Assembly (NCBI GenBank): GCA_012838225.1
Contig: DUPT01000042.1
Location: 43,902-107,901 of the forward strand
Direction of reading: 5' to 3'
DNA: 64,000 nucleotides
DNA from: Tissierellia bacterium
Lineage (GTDB): Bacteria > Bacillota > Clostridia > Peptostreptococcales > Acidaminobacteraceae
A program made the translations under genes and the position numbers. The notes under the pieces are model-generated. The model saw nothing but the letters and a program-made list of their open reading frames with translations, searched no databases and had not been told where the DNA came from. Positions 34,386 through 43,331 of the stretch are shown in pieces; positions within the stretch are counted from its first letter, which is position 1, and each line of letters starts with the position of its first letter.

Positions 34386-35697
34386 CGAGATTTTCTCCGA
34401 TCGGGACATTCATCTTCTGTGACACCTCACTGCCGATCGAGCCGTTCATCACCCAAAACAGCAGCCACAGCATCGGTGACGATCGCTTTGCCACCTGCCA
34501 AAATCGTCGCCACAGCCAGGGCAAAGTATTGAACTGTTTTCTGGCTTCATAGCATGCCCGAGCCAGGGCCTCCGGCGTCGTTTTTTTAGGCCGAAAGGCC
34601 AGCTCACCATAGTGGTAGCCATCAGCCAGCCACCACTTATCAAACAGCAGCCTTTCGGTCTGCTTCAATCGATCATAGAGCGCCGTACCGGGAAAGGGCA
34701 GTAGATGATTGAAGGCCGCCGTATAGATGCGATGCTTCTGACAAAAGGCCAGCGCCTCGGCCACGGTTTGTTCATCATCCTGATCATAGCCGAACACAAA
34801 GGTGGCATAGATATGGATCCCGGCCCGGTGGATGGCCCGGACCAAGTCGTCGCGGTCTTTTCTTAAATGATGAAGCTTACCCATCTGCGTCAGATTGTCA
34901 TCGTTTAGACTCTCAAAGCCGATCAGCAGGATCTCACAGCCCGATTCCTTCATCGCCTGCAGCAGCTCGGGATCGCGTCCGATCATCAGCGTCCCCTGCC
35001 CGGCCCACTTGATCTGGCGATCGCGAAGACGCCGAAACAGCGCCAAAGCATGCTCTCGATCGGCAAACAGATTGTCGTCGACCAAAAAGAAATAACGCGA
35101 CTGATGCTGTGAGATATCGCTTAGGATATCCTCGATCGGCCGCCGGTGATAGCGGCCGTGATAGGCGCTGGTGATGGCACAAAACTCACAGTCATGGATG
35201 CAGCCCCGGCCGGTCTCGACCAATCCGACCGGCAGATACTTCTTGCCACGATAGATCGACCGATCCGGCCGGACCGAAGAAAAAGCCGGCTGACCGGTAT
35301 ACTCCGGTCGCAGTCGATCGGCCAGCAGATCCTCCATCACCGTCTGCCAGATCATTTCAGCATTGCCGATGACAATACTGTCGGCCGCCGCCCTGGCTTC
35401 GGTCGGGGCCAGCATCACATGATAGCCCCCTAAGATGACCTTGATGCCCTGAGCTCTCAGTCTATCAGACAACTGATACGACCGCTTCGCCGTGTACGTC
35501 TCGACCACGATGGCCGCCGCATCGATGTCCGACAGATCGGGCAAAAGCTCTAAGCGATCATCATAAAAGGACGTCTCAATCGCCGGCGGGGTCAGGGCCT
35601 TAAGGGTACTGATCGTGAGCGGCTCCATCTTCCAGGTGCCGATATACTTTTGGCCGGGCTTTTTGCCGATGGCCGGCAGGATAAATAACAGCCTCAT
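34369..35697 (-). CDS. B12-binding radical SAM protein 1 of 4
   Basis: A 442-residue class B radical SAM enzyme. The N-terminal cobalamin-binding Rossmann domain includes DDRLELLPDL and IKVILGGYHVMLAPTEA. The cluster motif is GRGCIHDCEFC (Cys 166, 170, 173), followed by the SAM-domain strands FFLVDDNLFADREHALALF, LLIGFESLNDDNL and YATFVFGYDQDDEQTV. The end has LPFPGTALYDRLKQTERL and a WWLADGYHYGELAF block shared with two of its neighbours. Enzymes of this type methylate or rearrange unactivated carbons. The product is unknown. Confidence 0.9.
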   Translation of the reverse strand: MRLLFILPAIGKKPGQKYIGTWKMEPLTISTLKALTPPAIETSFYDDRLELLPDLSDIDAAAIVVETYTAKRSYQLSDRLRAQGIKVILGGYHVMLAPTEARAAADSIVIGNAEMIWQTVMEDLLADRLRPEYTGQPAFSSVRPDRSIYRGKKYLPVGLVETGRGCIHDCEFCAITSAYHGRYHRRPIEDILSDISQHQSRYFFLVDDNLFADREHALALFRRLRDRQIKWAGQGTLMIGRDPELLQAMKESGCEILLIGFESLNDDNLTQMGKLHHLRKDRDDLVRAIHRAGIHIYATFVFGYDQDDEQTVAEALAFCQKHRIYTAAFNHLLPFPGTALYDRLKQTERLLFDKWWLADGYHYGELAFRPKKTTPEALARACYEARKQFNTLPWLWRRFWQVAKRSSPMLWLLFWVMNGSIGSEVSQKMNVPIGENLDELPK

Positions 35698-37034
35698 CGG
35701 ATCGGCTCCGGGATATCCGAATTGTCGACCATGACCTCTCGGGTGAAGCGGTGGTATTTGTCGGCATAGCCCTTATAGCCCAGATTGAGGGGGAGTGAGA
35801 GCCAAGGTGAGTGACGAAACGGCTTTAGCCGCTGATAGATGTTTTTTAACCGATACGTCTCCTCCCAGGCCCAGGTGATCCCGGCCATCAGCTGCCGGGG
35901 TGACATTTTCTTGGGCTCAAACACGACATGCTCCACATCATACATCGCCCAGTTCCTCTCAAAGATCCGCCCCTGAGCCTCCAGGTCGGCGTAGAGCTTG
36001 GTCCTGGGAAAGGGCGTCAGGATGCTATAGCGCGGCAGATCGATCTTGGTATCGATCACCATCTCGACCGTTCGCTCAAAGACTGACGCATCCTCTTCAT
36101 CCGAGCCAAAGGCAAAGCAACCCTGGACCAGGATGCCGTGGCTGTGGAGCTTATCCATCAGCTGCTTATAATCGGCCACCCGATTGATCCCCTTATTGAT
36201 ATACTGCTGGGCACTTTGGGTGATCGATTCAAAGCCGATCAACAGCCCCTTGCAGCCGCTCTTTTCAAACAGACGGATCATCTCATCATCGAGCCCGACG
36301 GAGGAGGTCACCAGTCCCAACCACTGCTTATCATGCGGGATCAACGCTGAAAACAGTGCCTTGGCATAGGCCCGATCGGCCAGCAGATTGACGTCGGGAA
36401 AGACCAACAGCTTCGAATCGAGTGCCAGGACCTCATCGATCACCTCCGAGATATCTCTGGGATAGACCCGGCGACCAAACGCCGTCGGATAGGCACAAAA
36501 GCTACACGGCAACGAACATCCCCGTACCGCCTCCAAGGTCTTGGTCGTGATATAGCCAAAGCGCTTCAACAGATCCCGCCGCGGCATCGGTCGACCGTGC
36601 AGACTGAAATGACTCCCCTGAGCGTAGTGGGATCGGGCCTGGCCTCGGACAAAATCCCGGATCATTTCAGGAAACGTTTCCTCGGCAAAGCCGGTAAAGA
36701 TGATATCGGCATGCTCGGCCGCTTCCTCAGGCATCATCGAAACATGGACCCCACCCATTGCGACCGGGATCCCCCGGCTGCGAAAATAATCGGCATAGCG
36801 ATAGCTTCTGGGGGCAGTGCCGGTGATGAGTGTCAGACAGATCAGATCTGCTTTGAGATCGAGCGGGATCGGACCGACCGTCTCATCATAAATCGTCAGC
36901 TCCGCCTCGATCTCTTCGGGCACCAGCGCCGCCAGCGTCGTCAGGGTCAGCGGTGCATAGTGCAGACTGTGGCCGAAATTTCCCCCATGGCGATGCATCG
37001 CTCCGGCCGGCGCTAAAAATGCCAATCTAATCAT
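35694..37034 (-). CDS. B12-binding radical SAM protein 2 of 4 (divergent)
   Basis: About 446 residues with the same two-domain plan. N-terminal B12-type domain (LAFLAPAGAMHRHGGNFGH, IPVAMGGVHVSMMPEEAAEHAD), cluster motif VRGCSLPCSFC (Cys 173, 177, 180), then LLIGFESITQSAQQYINKGI, QGCFAFGSDEEDASVF and LTPFPRTKLYADLEAQGRI. It differs most from the other three: it lacks the WW pair and the DDN metal-strand phrase is PDVN. I chose ATG 37034, preceded by GAGGGAG and overlapping the GH3 stop. Confidence 0.9.
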   Translation of the reverse strand: MIRLAFLAPAGAMHRHGGNFGHSLHYAPLTLTTLAALVPEEIEAELTIYDETVGPIPLDLKADLICLTLITGTAPRSYRYADYFRSRGIPVAMGGVHVSMMPEEAAEHADIIFTGFAEETFPEMIRDFVRGQARSHYAQGSHFSLHGRPMPRRDLLKRFGYITTKTLEAVRGCSLPCSFCAYPTAFGRRVYPRDISEVIDEVLALDSKLLVFPDVNLLADRAYAKALFSALIPHDKQWLGLVTSSVGLDDEMIRLFEKSGCKGLLIGFESITQSAQQYINKGINRVADYKQLMDKLHSHGILVQGCFAFGSDEEDASVFERTVEMVIDTKIDLPRYSILTPFPRTKLYADLEAQGRIFERNWAMYDVEHVVFEPKKMSPRQLMAGITWAWEETYRLKNIYQRLKPFRHSPWLSLPLNLGYKGYADKYHRFTREVMVDNSDIPEPIR

Positions 37035-38505
37035 AAAAGTCTCCCTCAAACTGAAAGTCGTCGCGCCCGCTTAGCCTGGTCGGCTTGATATCGCCAAGCT
37101 TTTGACCGTTGCGAAGACAATTCTTAAGATACTGCTCCCGGGCGTCCCCGCGGATCAGCCAGACCCGGACCGGTCGCAGCTGACCGAGCCGTCTGGCCAG
37201 CCGGTAGTGGAAGTTTTCCGATAGCATCTCCTCTACCCTTCGCCGATCGATCGGTCGGTCGGTGTATAGGGTATACCCATCCCCCGAGGGTGCCAGAAGA
37301 AAAAAGCCGGGCCGATCCGCCAGCAGCCGATCGACAAAGCCCTCACTCATCTTCTCACCGGCCAGATCGACCGTTTTCGCTCGGCCGACAAAGCGAAGCA
37401 GTCCGATGCCTCTGAGTCGCCCGGTGACCCGGACGATATCGCCCGTGGCGTAGCGGTAGAAGCCGCCGCCGGTTGTCAGGATGATCTCATACTCCTCGCC
37501 CTCCTTGATATCAGCCAGCCGATAAATCGCCTGAGCTTGACGAAACTCCAAAAACGTCGAGTGATAGGCCGGCAGCATCCCGCCGTGAGCCAGGCTCTCC
37601 CGGGTGGGAAAGCTGACGATCGCTTCGGTCGACAGGAGCCCTTTGGGCTGAAAGTGGACCTCGGGAAACCGCTCCCTCAAGGCCTCCGCCGACATTTTTG
37701 CCGAGCCGTCGGCCCAGGCACTGATCAAGCGAAGCTGTGGCCAAACGGCCGTTAGATCCCCCCGATAGACTGCCCGTCGAATGGCTTGACGGCGCCTGGG
37801 TGAGACCAGCTTTAGGACCGCCTCCGGGTCCTTGGCCAGCTCAGCTAGTAGCCCCAGAAGAAGACTCGGATTCCAGACCGAGATCAGCCTTAGATCGGCC
37901 GCCTCCAGCAGCGCCCGCAGCGTCTCACGGTAGAAATCGAGTGTCGACATCAACGGAGTGAGTCTTGACTGGACCATCAGCTGTGACATCACTCGGCTCC
38001 CAAGAGAGCCGAGATAGGCACTATCATCCTCAAAGCCAAGCCTTACGGCCGATTCAGCGTCGTCGTTCGTCAGCGGCGGCGTGATCAGCCAGTAGCTCCT
38101 ACCGCCCGCGACACCCGGATAGCTGGTGTAGATATCATAGAGCCAAGCCTCGATCGATCGCCGGAACTGATCCTGCAGCTCCTTCGTATAGGGGATCCAC
38201 TTATGCCGGCCGCTCGAGCCGCCGGTCGGTTCAAGCAATCGTACCGGCTGAGCAGTCAATACCTTCGACTCACCCTGCCGGATCTGTTCGACCCACGGAC
38301 TGATATCATCATAGCCTACGATCGGGACCAATCGCTGAAAATCAGCCACCGAGTGGATCCGGTGAAAATCATATCGCCGGCCATACCGGCTGCTCTCATT
38401 GGCCCGGATCAACGCCAGCAACCGCTTTTCCTCAGCCGGCGCTCGAAGATAGGCCAAGGCACTGGAGCGATATTTCGCCCGCATCAGTCGATAGAGGAGC
38501 TTCAT
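37027..38505 (-). CDS. GH3-family acyl-acid-adenylating enzyme
   Basis: A 492-residue member of the GH3 (auxin-responsive promoter) family within the ANL adenylating fold. The nucleotide motif is EPTGGSSGRHKWIPYTKELQ near residue 92. PKGLLSTEAIVSFP forms the second block, and EIILTTGGGFYRYATGDIVRVTGR the third. Plant GH3 enzymes conjugate carboxylic acids with amino acids; bacterial members are little studied. In this operon it probably activates a carboxylic acid made or modified by the radical SAM enzymes, then joins it to an amine. It overlaps both neighbours by four to eight bases. Confidence 0.88.
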   Translation of the reverse strand: MKLLYRLMRAKYRSSALAYLRAPAEEKRLLALIRANESSRYGRRYDFHRIHSVADFQRLVPIVGYDDISPWVEQIRQGESKVLTAQPVRLLEPTGGSSGRHKWIPYTKELQDQFRRSIEAWLYDIYTSYPGVAGGRSYWLITPPLTNDDAESAVRLGFEDDSAYLGSLGSRVMSQLMVQSRLTPLMSTLDFYRETLRALLEAADLRLISVWNPSLLLGLLAELAKDPEAVLKLVSPRRRQAIRRAVYRGDLTAVWPQLRLISAWADGSAKMSAEALRERFPEVHFQPKGLLSTEAIVSFPTRESLAHGGMLPAYHSTFLEFRQAQAIYRLADIKEGEEYEIILTTGGGFYRYATGDIVRVTGRLRGIGLLRFVGRAKTVDLAGEKMSEGFVDRLLADRPGFFLLAPSGDGYTLYTDRPIDRRRVEEMLSENFHYRLARRLGQLRPVRVWLIRGDAREQYLKNCLRNGQKLGDIKPTRLSGRDDFQFEGDFYD

Positions 38506-39179
38506 TTTTCTTCTCCAAACAGCAGCCTGGCTCGACCCTCTCTCAGGTTGTCGCAGCTGAGCCTCGTCAGACAGGCCAGATCGTGCCCCTTGGAAAAGCC
38601 GGGATTGGCGGTGATGAAAAACTGATAATTGGGATCGTTTTGTCGGACCGACAATTCCTGGAGATCGGCCTTTAAGCGATCCTTTACGCCCCGGTATTCG
38701 ATCACACCGCTCACCGGATCATAGTCCTCCGGGAAAAGGGCACTGCCCAAGGCATCGAGTCTGGCCTTTACCTCAGGCGGCGTCGGCTGATCATAGCGGG
38801 GATAGAACTCCCGGAAAAAGGTCGGCAAAAAGCGGTAGGTCTTAAAGCCCTTGGAGATCAAAAACCAATCGAGTACGCCCTCGGGATGATCGAAGAAATA
38901 GCGGGCAAAGGCCTGTGACAGGTGCTGAGTGCCCCAATGCGCCCGCTCGATAATGGTATCCCCTGAAAAAACGGCGGTGATATCCGCCAGCTTCAAGATC
39001 CGCTGGGTCGAAAAGCCGACGATCCGATCGGTCTCAAGCACGATCACGACGTCCTTGGCTAAGAGATCGGAGAAAAAGGCGTCCGGCTTCACGTCATCAT
39101 AATGTGCAGTCATCAGCCGAAGCATCTGTTCGCGCTCCCGACGGGTCAAGTCCTGCGGTGAAATGATCCTAGTCTTCAT
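38502..39179 (-). CDS. GNAT-like protein of the radical SAM/GH3 operon
   Basis: A 225-residue protein of no clear family. RREREQMLRLMTAHYDDVKPDAFFSDL, VVIVLETDRIVGFSTQRIL and FDHPEGVLDWFLISKGFKTYRFLPTFFREFYPRYDQP are reminiscent of GNAT-fold proteins, including the strand-plus-G-F pattern of the acetyl-CoA core. There is no good pyrophosphate loop (Q/RxxGxG/A) visible, so catalysis is doubtful. Position between GH3 and a radical SAM gene, with ATGA overlap, ties it to the same pathway. Confidence 0.6.
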   Translation of the reverse strand: MKTRIISPQDLTRREREQMLRLMTAHYDDVKPDAFFSDLLAKDVVIVLETDRIVGFSTQRILKLADITAVFSGDTIIERAHWGTQHLSQAFARYFFDHPEGVLDWFLISKGFKTYRFLPTFFREFYPRYDQPTPPEVKARLDALGSALFPEDYDPVSGVIEYRGVKDRLKADLQELSVRQNDPNYQFFITANPGFSKGHDLACLTRLSCDNLREGRARLLFGEEK

Positions 39180-40509
39180 CTGATACCCCCAGCGTCATGT
39201 CTTGCTTTTTATAGACTTCTCTTCGAAAGAGCGGATTATAGATCAGGTAGGTGAACAATCGATAGACTGAGCGAAGATTGGTTCTCGGCTCCAAGGCCCG
39301 ACGAAGGATCGACAAGGGTGAATTGAAGCGCTGGCGGGCTAAAAAGCCGGCCTGAGTCAATTCCTCCGGACTCATGAGTTTGGGCAGAAAGGCCGCATGG
39401 TTGAAGCGATAGTCCGGGTGGATCCACCACTTCCCCTGATACAATAAGCGCTCTTGCTTGGCCAGCTGATCATACAGCGTCGTCGCAGGATAGGGCATCA
39501 GGATATTGAAGGCCGCAAAGGTGAACTTACTGCCAATAGCAAACTCACACAGCTCGGCGATCGATTGAGGCGTATCCTCGTCATGCCCGATGGTAAAGGC
39601 CGCCCAGGTCTGTAGGCCATAGCGCCTCAGGTCCTCGATCTGCTCCTGATAGGCTCGGGACAAATGTTGATTGGTCTGCTTGTTCATGCCTTTTAGGCTC
39701 TCGGGATTGATCGATTCAAACCCGATCACCAGCCCCAAACAGCCGCTTTTGACCATCAGCTCCATCAGCTCATGATCCTGCAGCATATCGATCGAACCCT
39801 GTGAGACCCATTTGATCTTTAGCGGGATGAGGGCTCGAAACAACTCCTTGGCGGCCGAAAAATCAGCTACCAGATTGTCGTCGACAAAAAAGATCAGCTT
39901 TCGAGGCTGTGACTTGATCTCCTTGATCACCTCGGCGACATCCCTCACCGCCTGGCGAGCCCCAAAATAGCTGCTCGAGGCGCAGAAGTGACAGTGATGA
40001 GGACAGCCTCTTGAAAACTGCATCAGACTGATCGGCAGATAGCCCTTGCCGTGAAATAGATCACGCCGAGTCATGACACCGGCCTGGGGCTTGGCCTGAA
40101 AGCGGCCGTGATAGACCGGCTGCAGCCGATTGGTTTTAGCGTCCCGCAGCACCTCCGGCCAGACCGACTCGGCATCCCCGATCACGATGGCATCAGCCTG
40201 CTCCTTGGCCTCCTCCGGGATCAAGCTGACGTGCATGCCGCCCAAAACGACCGGCACCCCGCGCCGACGATACTGCCCGGCGATCTGATAGCTCCGTTTG
40301 GCGGTGAAGGTCTCGACCGTCAGCGCCACCAGGTCGGTGGCCAGATCATAATCGATCGCCTCCATCCGATCATCGATCAACCGGACGCTGACCTCGGGCG
40401 GTGTCAGTCCCGCCAGCACCCCGAGCTGCAGCGGCTCCATTCGGCCTTCATCGATATATTTCTTATCACCCATTCTGCCCATATTCGGTTTGATCAGTGT
40501 CAGGTTCAT
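39169..40509 (-). CDS. B12-binding radical SAM protein 3 of 4
   Basis: A 446-residue class B radical SAM enzyme. B12-type N-terminal domain (IKPNMGRMGDKKYIDEGRMEP, DDRMEAIDYDLATD, VPVVLGGMHVSLIPEEAKE), cluster motif SRGCPHHCHFC (Cys 169, 173, 176), then FFVDDNLVADFSAAKELF, LVIGFESINPESLKGMN and LMPYPATTLYDQLAKQERL with KWWIHPDYRFNHAAF. Close to proteins 1 and 4 in layout, so the operon arose partly by duplication. The start overlaps the stop of protein 4 as ATGA. Confidence 0.9.
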   Translation of the reverse strand: MNLTLIKPNMGRMGDKKYIDEGRMEPLQLGVLAGLTPPEVSVRLIDDRMEAIDYDLATDLVALTVETFTAKRSYQIAGQYRRRGVPVVLGGMHVSLIPEEAKEQADAIVIGDAESVWPEVLRDAKTNRLQPVYHGRFQAKPQAGVMTRRDLFHGKGYLPISLMQFSRGCPHHCHFCASSSYFGARQAVRDVAEVIKEIKSQPRKLIFFVDDNLVADFSAAKELFRALIPLKIKWVSQGSIDMLQDHELMELMVKSGCLGLVIGFESINPESLKGMNKQTNQHLSRAYQEQIEDLRRYGLQTWAAFTIGHDEDTPQSIAELCEFAIGSKFTFAAFNILMPYPATTLYDQLAKQERLLYQGKWWIHPDYRFNHAAFLPKLMSPEELTQAGFLARQRFNSPLSILRRALEPRTNLRSVYRLFTYLIYNPLFRREVYKKQDMTLGVSDED

Positions 40510-41804
40510 CGGAAGCTCCGATCTTGTTTTCGAGTGATCTCACGGCGTGAGACATGACTGAGCAGACAATGGATCAAGCAGAGGCTCGGTCGAAGGGGCT
40601 GAGCCTGGCGCAGCCATCGTTTAAAGGTATTGCTCGGTGAATAGAAGTCCCGTCTGGCCCGGGCGATCGCTTGAGAGAGCGCCTCCGCCCCGCTCGAGGC
40701 GGGCTCAAAAGCCAATGCCCCGTAGCGGTATTTCGGATCGAGCCACCACTGGTCCCCGGACAGCCTCCCCTGAGCAAGGAGCCTGTCATAGAGCGGTGTG
40801 CCGGGCATGGGCTGGAGCGGATTGAAGTTTAGGACCGATAGCCCCAGCTCCATCCCAAAATCAAACACCTGCTTGACGCTCTGAGGTGTGTCACCGGCAT
40901 AGCCAAAGACGAAGGTCCCATAGACCAAAATGCCGTGGTCTTGGACGCGCCGCACCCGTTGGCGCAGATCGGCCTGACGGTTTTGTCGCTTCCCCATCTG
41001 ACGAAGCGATTCGTCTGCCAATGACTCAAGACCGATCAACAGCAGGATCGCCCCGCTTCGTTTCGCCATCCGAAGCATCTGAGCGTCGTTTGTGATCTCG
41101 AGTGACACCTGAGCCGCCCAGCGCTTACGGTATTTTCGCAGCAGTCGGATCAGCCCCAGAAAATAGGTCTGATCGGAGTAGAGATTGTCATCGACAAAAA
41201 ACAGCCAGCGGTGCGGATTGGCCTTGATCTCTTGCTCTACCATAGCCAAAGGCTTACGCCTCACCGTTTGGGGATAGAGCACCTTGACGCTGCAAAAATC
41301 ACACCGGTGAGGACAGCCGCGTGAGGTCTCCATGATCCCCAGCGGCAGATAGCCGCTTCGTAACGCCGGATGATTGGGGTCAAAGCTTGAGAGCGGCGGC
41401 TCGTGGGAGCGGTAGATCGCTCGGAGGACGCCTCGCCGATAATCATCCACCAGCTTCGGCCAGGTATCCTCGGCTTCACCGATGACGATGGCATCGGCTT
41501 GCTCTAGAGCCTCCTGCGGGGCGGAGCTGGGATGGATCCCGCCCATGACGACCGTTTTTCCTTCGGCCCGAAACCGCTTCGACAAAGCGTAGGCCCGAGC
41601 GGCCGAAAAGGTATCGACCGACAAAGCGATCAGCTCGGCATCGATGACTTCGGGCAGGGGTTTGATCCGCTCATCAAAAAAAGACAGGCTGACCCCCGGC
41701 GGCGTCAGCTCGTCTATCAAAGCAAACAGGATCGGCTGCATCGCATCATGATGCTCTCCGTCAAACATATTGACCAGGATAAGCGCGATCTTCACTTGTT
41801 TCAT
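40506..41804 (-). CDS. B12-binding radical SAM protein 4 of 4
   Basis: A 432-residue class B radical SAM enzyme. B12-type N-terminal domain (FFDERIKPLPEVIDAELIA, KTVVMGGIHPSSAPQEALEQ), cluster motif SRGCPHRCDFC (Cys 164, 168, 171), then LFFVDDNLYSDQTYFLGLI, LLIGLESLADESLRQMGK, YGTFVFGYAGDTPQSV and PMPGTPLYDRLLAQGRL with QWWLDPKYRYGALAF. First of the four radical SAM genes in transcription order. ATGA overlaps link it to the PLC-like gene before and protein 3 after. Confidence 0.9.
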   Translation of the reverse strand: MKQVKIALILVNMFDGEHHDAMQPILFALIDELTPPGVSLSFFDERIKPLPEVIDAELIALSVDTFSAARAYALSKRFRAEGKTVVMGGIHPSSAPQEALEQADAIVIGEAEDTWPKLVDDYRRGVLRAIYRSHEPPLSSFDPNHPALRSGYLPLGIMETSRGCPHRCDFCSVKVLYPQTVRRKPLAMVEQEIKANPHRWLFFVDDNLYSDQTYFLGLIRLLRKYRKRWAAQVSLEITNDAQMLRMAKRSGAILLLIGLESLADESLRQMGKRQNRQADLRQRVRRVQDHGILVYGTFVFGYAGDTPQSVKQVFDFGMELGLSVLNFNPLQPMPGTPLYDRLLAQGRLSGDQWWLDPKYRYGALAFEPASSGAEALSQAIARARRDFYSPSNTFKRWLRQAQPLRPSLCLIHCLLSHVSRREITRKQDRSFR

Positions 41805-42445
41805 CGCCGGTTGGCCTTTAGGAGCAGGATCTGATGGATCTCGGCAGTGGCCGTGGCGATATAGTCGTCGTATTCTTCCTTGGACAGATAGAGAAACTCC
41901 CGGTCGTGGAAGGCATAGCTGCGATAGAAGCTACAGATATAGGCCATCTGTCGAGTAAAGGCGTGCTCTGGATAATAGTCGAGATAGGTATTGGGAAACT
42001 CATCCAGCTGACAGATGATCCTCAGCGGCTCCCAATCGGGATGGGCGATCACGAAATGATTGTCGTGAGCATACCAGTCTTCCTTGATCGTCCAGATGAA
42101 GCCGGGCGTCGATTGAAATTCAGCCTGAAATCTTTGTCGGGCGACTCGACCGATCAATCGGTCCCAGATCAGATCACACTGTAGGTGGATATAGTAGCCG
42201 AGATAGAAATCATTCCAGTCCTCCCTCAGGTAGGCTTGATAGAATCTCTCGGGATCGATGGTGCTTTTCTTATAGCTTGTTGACCAATGAGACACCTCTG
42301 AGGGCGGCTCGAAGGAGCTCCAGTCCTCATTAGGTTCTCCGCAATCAGGACCGAGATTGCCGACATAGAAGGCGCAAGCGTCTTCGATCGGCCAAGCCTG
42401 CTTTAGGGCTTCAGCGACTCTCAGATGGGCGATCCAGGTGGCCAT
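41801..42445 (-). CDS. zinc-dependent phospholipase C-like protein
   Basis: About 214 residues resembling the zinc-dependent phospholipase C / S1-P1 nuclease superfamily (PF00882). Candidate metal ligands are in MATWIAHLRVAEAL, FYVGNLGPDCGEP and FYLGYYIHLQCDLIWDRL. WYAHDNHFV and AFTRQMAYI follow. No signal peptide is visible, so it looks cytosolic. I chose ATG 42445, preceded by GAGGAGGAG; the longer frame to 42544 lies within DUF523. A role in processing a phosphorylated or lipid intermediate of the operon is possible. Confidence 0.75.
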   Translation of the reverse strand: MATWIAHLRVAEALKQAWPIEDACAFYVGNLGPDCGEPNEDWSSFEPPSEVSHWSTSYKKSTIDPERFYQAYLREDWNDFYLGYYIHLQCDLIWDRLIGRVARQRFQAEFQSTPGFIWTIKEDWYAHDNHFVIAHPDWEPLRIICQLDEFPNTYLDYYPEHAFTRQMAYICSFYRSYAFHDREFLYLSKEEYDDYIATATAEIHQILLLKANRR

Positions 42446-42854
42446 CGATCTCCTCCTCACTAATGACCTTGACGCCGGCTCGCTTGAGGGCGGCGGCACA
42501 CACGCCATCGCCGGACCGAAGTCGTCGGCTGAAGCTGCCGTCATAGACCTGGCCGCTGCCGCAGGCAGGCGAGCGGGCCTTCAAGATGGCCAGCTCGATT
42601 TGATGCGTTGCCACCAGCCGCAGCGCTTCCTCGGCGCCTAACAGATACTCCCGGGTGACATCTTGGCCCTCGATGGTCTTGACCAAACCACCGACGATCT
42701 CAGCCGGTGGCCGAGGCGTACCCAAACCTCCGGCCACCTCGGGACAGAACGGTACCCAGTCATGACCGAGGGCTATCACCGCCGGATGGGTCTTGGCCTT
42801 GGCGTCATAGCGACAGGGCATGCCCAAAAGACAAGCCGATACCAACACCTTCAC
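42411..42854 (-). CDS. DUF523 family protein
   Basis: A 147-residue protein with family blocks SACLLGMPCRYDAKAK, FCPEVAGGLGTPRPPAEI, GAEEALRLV and AILKARSPACGSGQVYDGSFSRRL. Conserved cysteines suggest an Fe-S or thiol function, but none is established. It overlaps the membrane protein gene upstream (ATGA) and the PLC-like gene downstream (35 bases). Confidence 0.9.
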   Translation of the reverse strand: MKVLVSACLLGMPCRYDAKAKTHPAVIALGHDWVPFCPEVAGGLGTPRPPAEIVGGLVKTIEGQDVTREYLLGAEEALRLVATHQIELAILKARSPACGSGQVYDGSFSRRLRSGDGVCAAALKRAGVKVISEEEIDGHLDRPSESR

Positions 42855-43237
42855 TTTATCACCTCATCGGGCTGATCGCGCTTGAGGCTCAGTCCGATCA
42901 GACCGATCAGCGTCAGAACAAACAGCGACAGCAGGACACCGCTGACAAGACCCGTGCCGGCCGGACGAAGGATCATAAAAGCGATCGCCAAAACAATCGT
43001 CAGGATCAGATAGCTCAGCAGCAGCCGTCGACTGTTGCGGTGAGCCGGTCGATCGGGCAGCATCTGCAGAAACAGATGGGCAATAAAAAAGGTGAACTCA
43101 GCCAACAGGATAAACAGAAAGCTTAGCCAGTGGACCAGTTCCTTGTGGGGAATGAAAATAATAAAGGCCAGGAAGCTTGCCATCACAACAAAGAATGCCA
43201 GCATCACAGTCGCCGTCGACTTTTTATTTGGTTCCAA
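42851..43237 (-). CDS. small four-helix membrane protein, first gene of the radical SAM operon
   Basis: A 128-residue hydrophobic protein with four membrane helices: VMLAFFVVMASFLAFIIFIP, LSFLFILLAEFTFFIAHLFL, LLLSYLILTIVLAIAFMIL and LVSGVLLSLFVLTLIGLIGL. The start appears to be TTG at 43237, with GGGAGG seven bases upstream; no in-frame ATG serves better. No family recognised. It is coupled by ATGA to DUF523 and marks the 5' end of the long operon that follows. Confidence 0.72.
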   Translation of the reverse strand: MEPNKKSTATVMLAFFVVMASFLAFIIFIPHKELVHWLSFLFILLAEFTFFIAHLFLQMLPDRPAHRNSRRLLLSYLILTIVLAIAFMILRPAGTGLVSGVLLSLFVLTLIGLIGLSLKRDQPDEVIK

Positions 43238-43297
43238 TCATACCTCCCTCAAATATACTAGGTCTATTCTACAATACAATCGGTCATTTCCCTATAT

Positions 43298-43326
43298 AAA
43301 AAACCGCCGGTCATAGGATCGGCGGG
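43298..43326 (-). terminator. intrinsic terminator of the ung-trx-coaX operon
   Basis: Minus strand CCGCCG, ten-base loop, CGGCGG, TTTTTT; begins seven bases after the coaX stop. Confidence 0.9.
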
Positions 43327-43331
43327 TCAAA

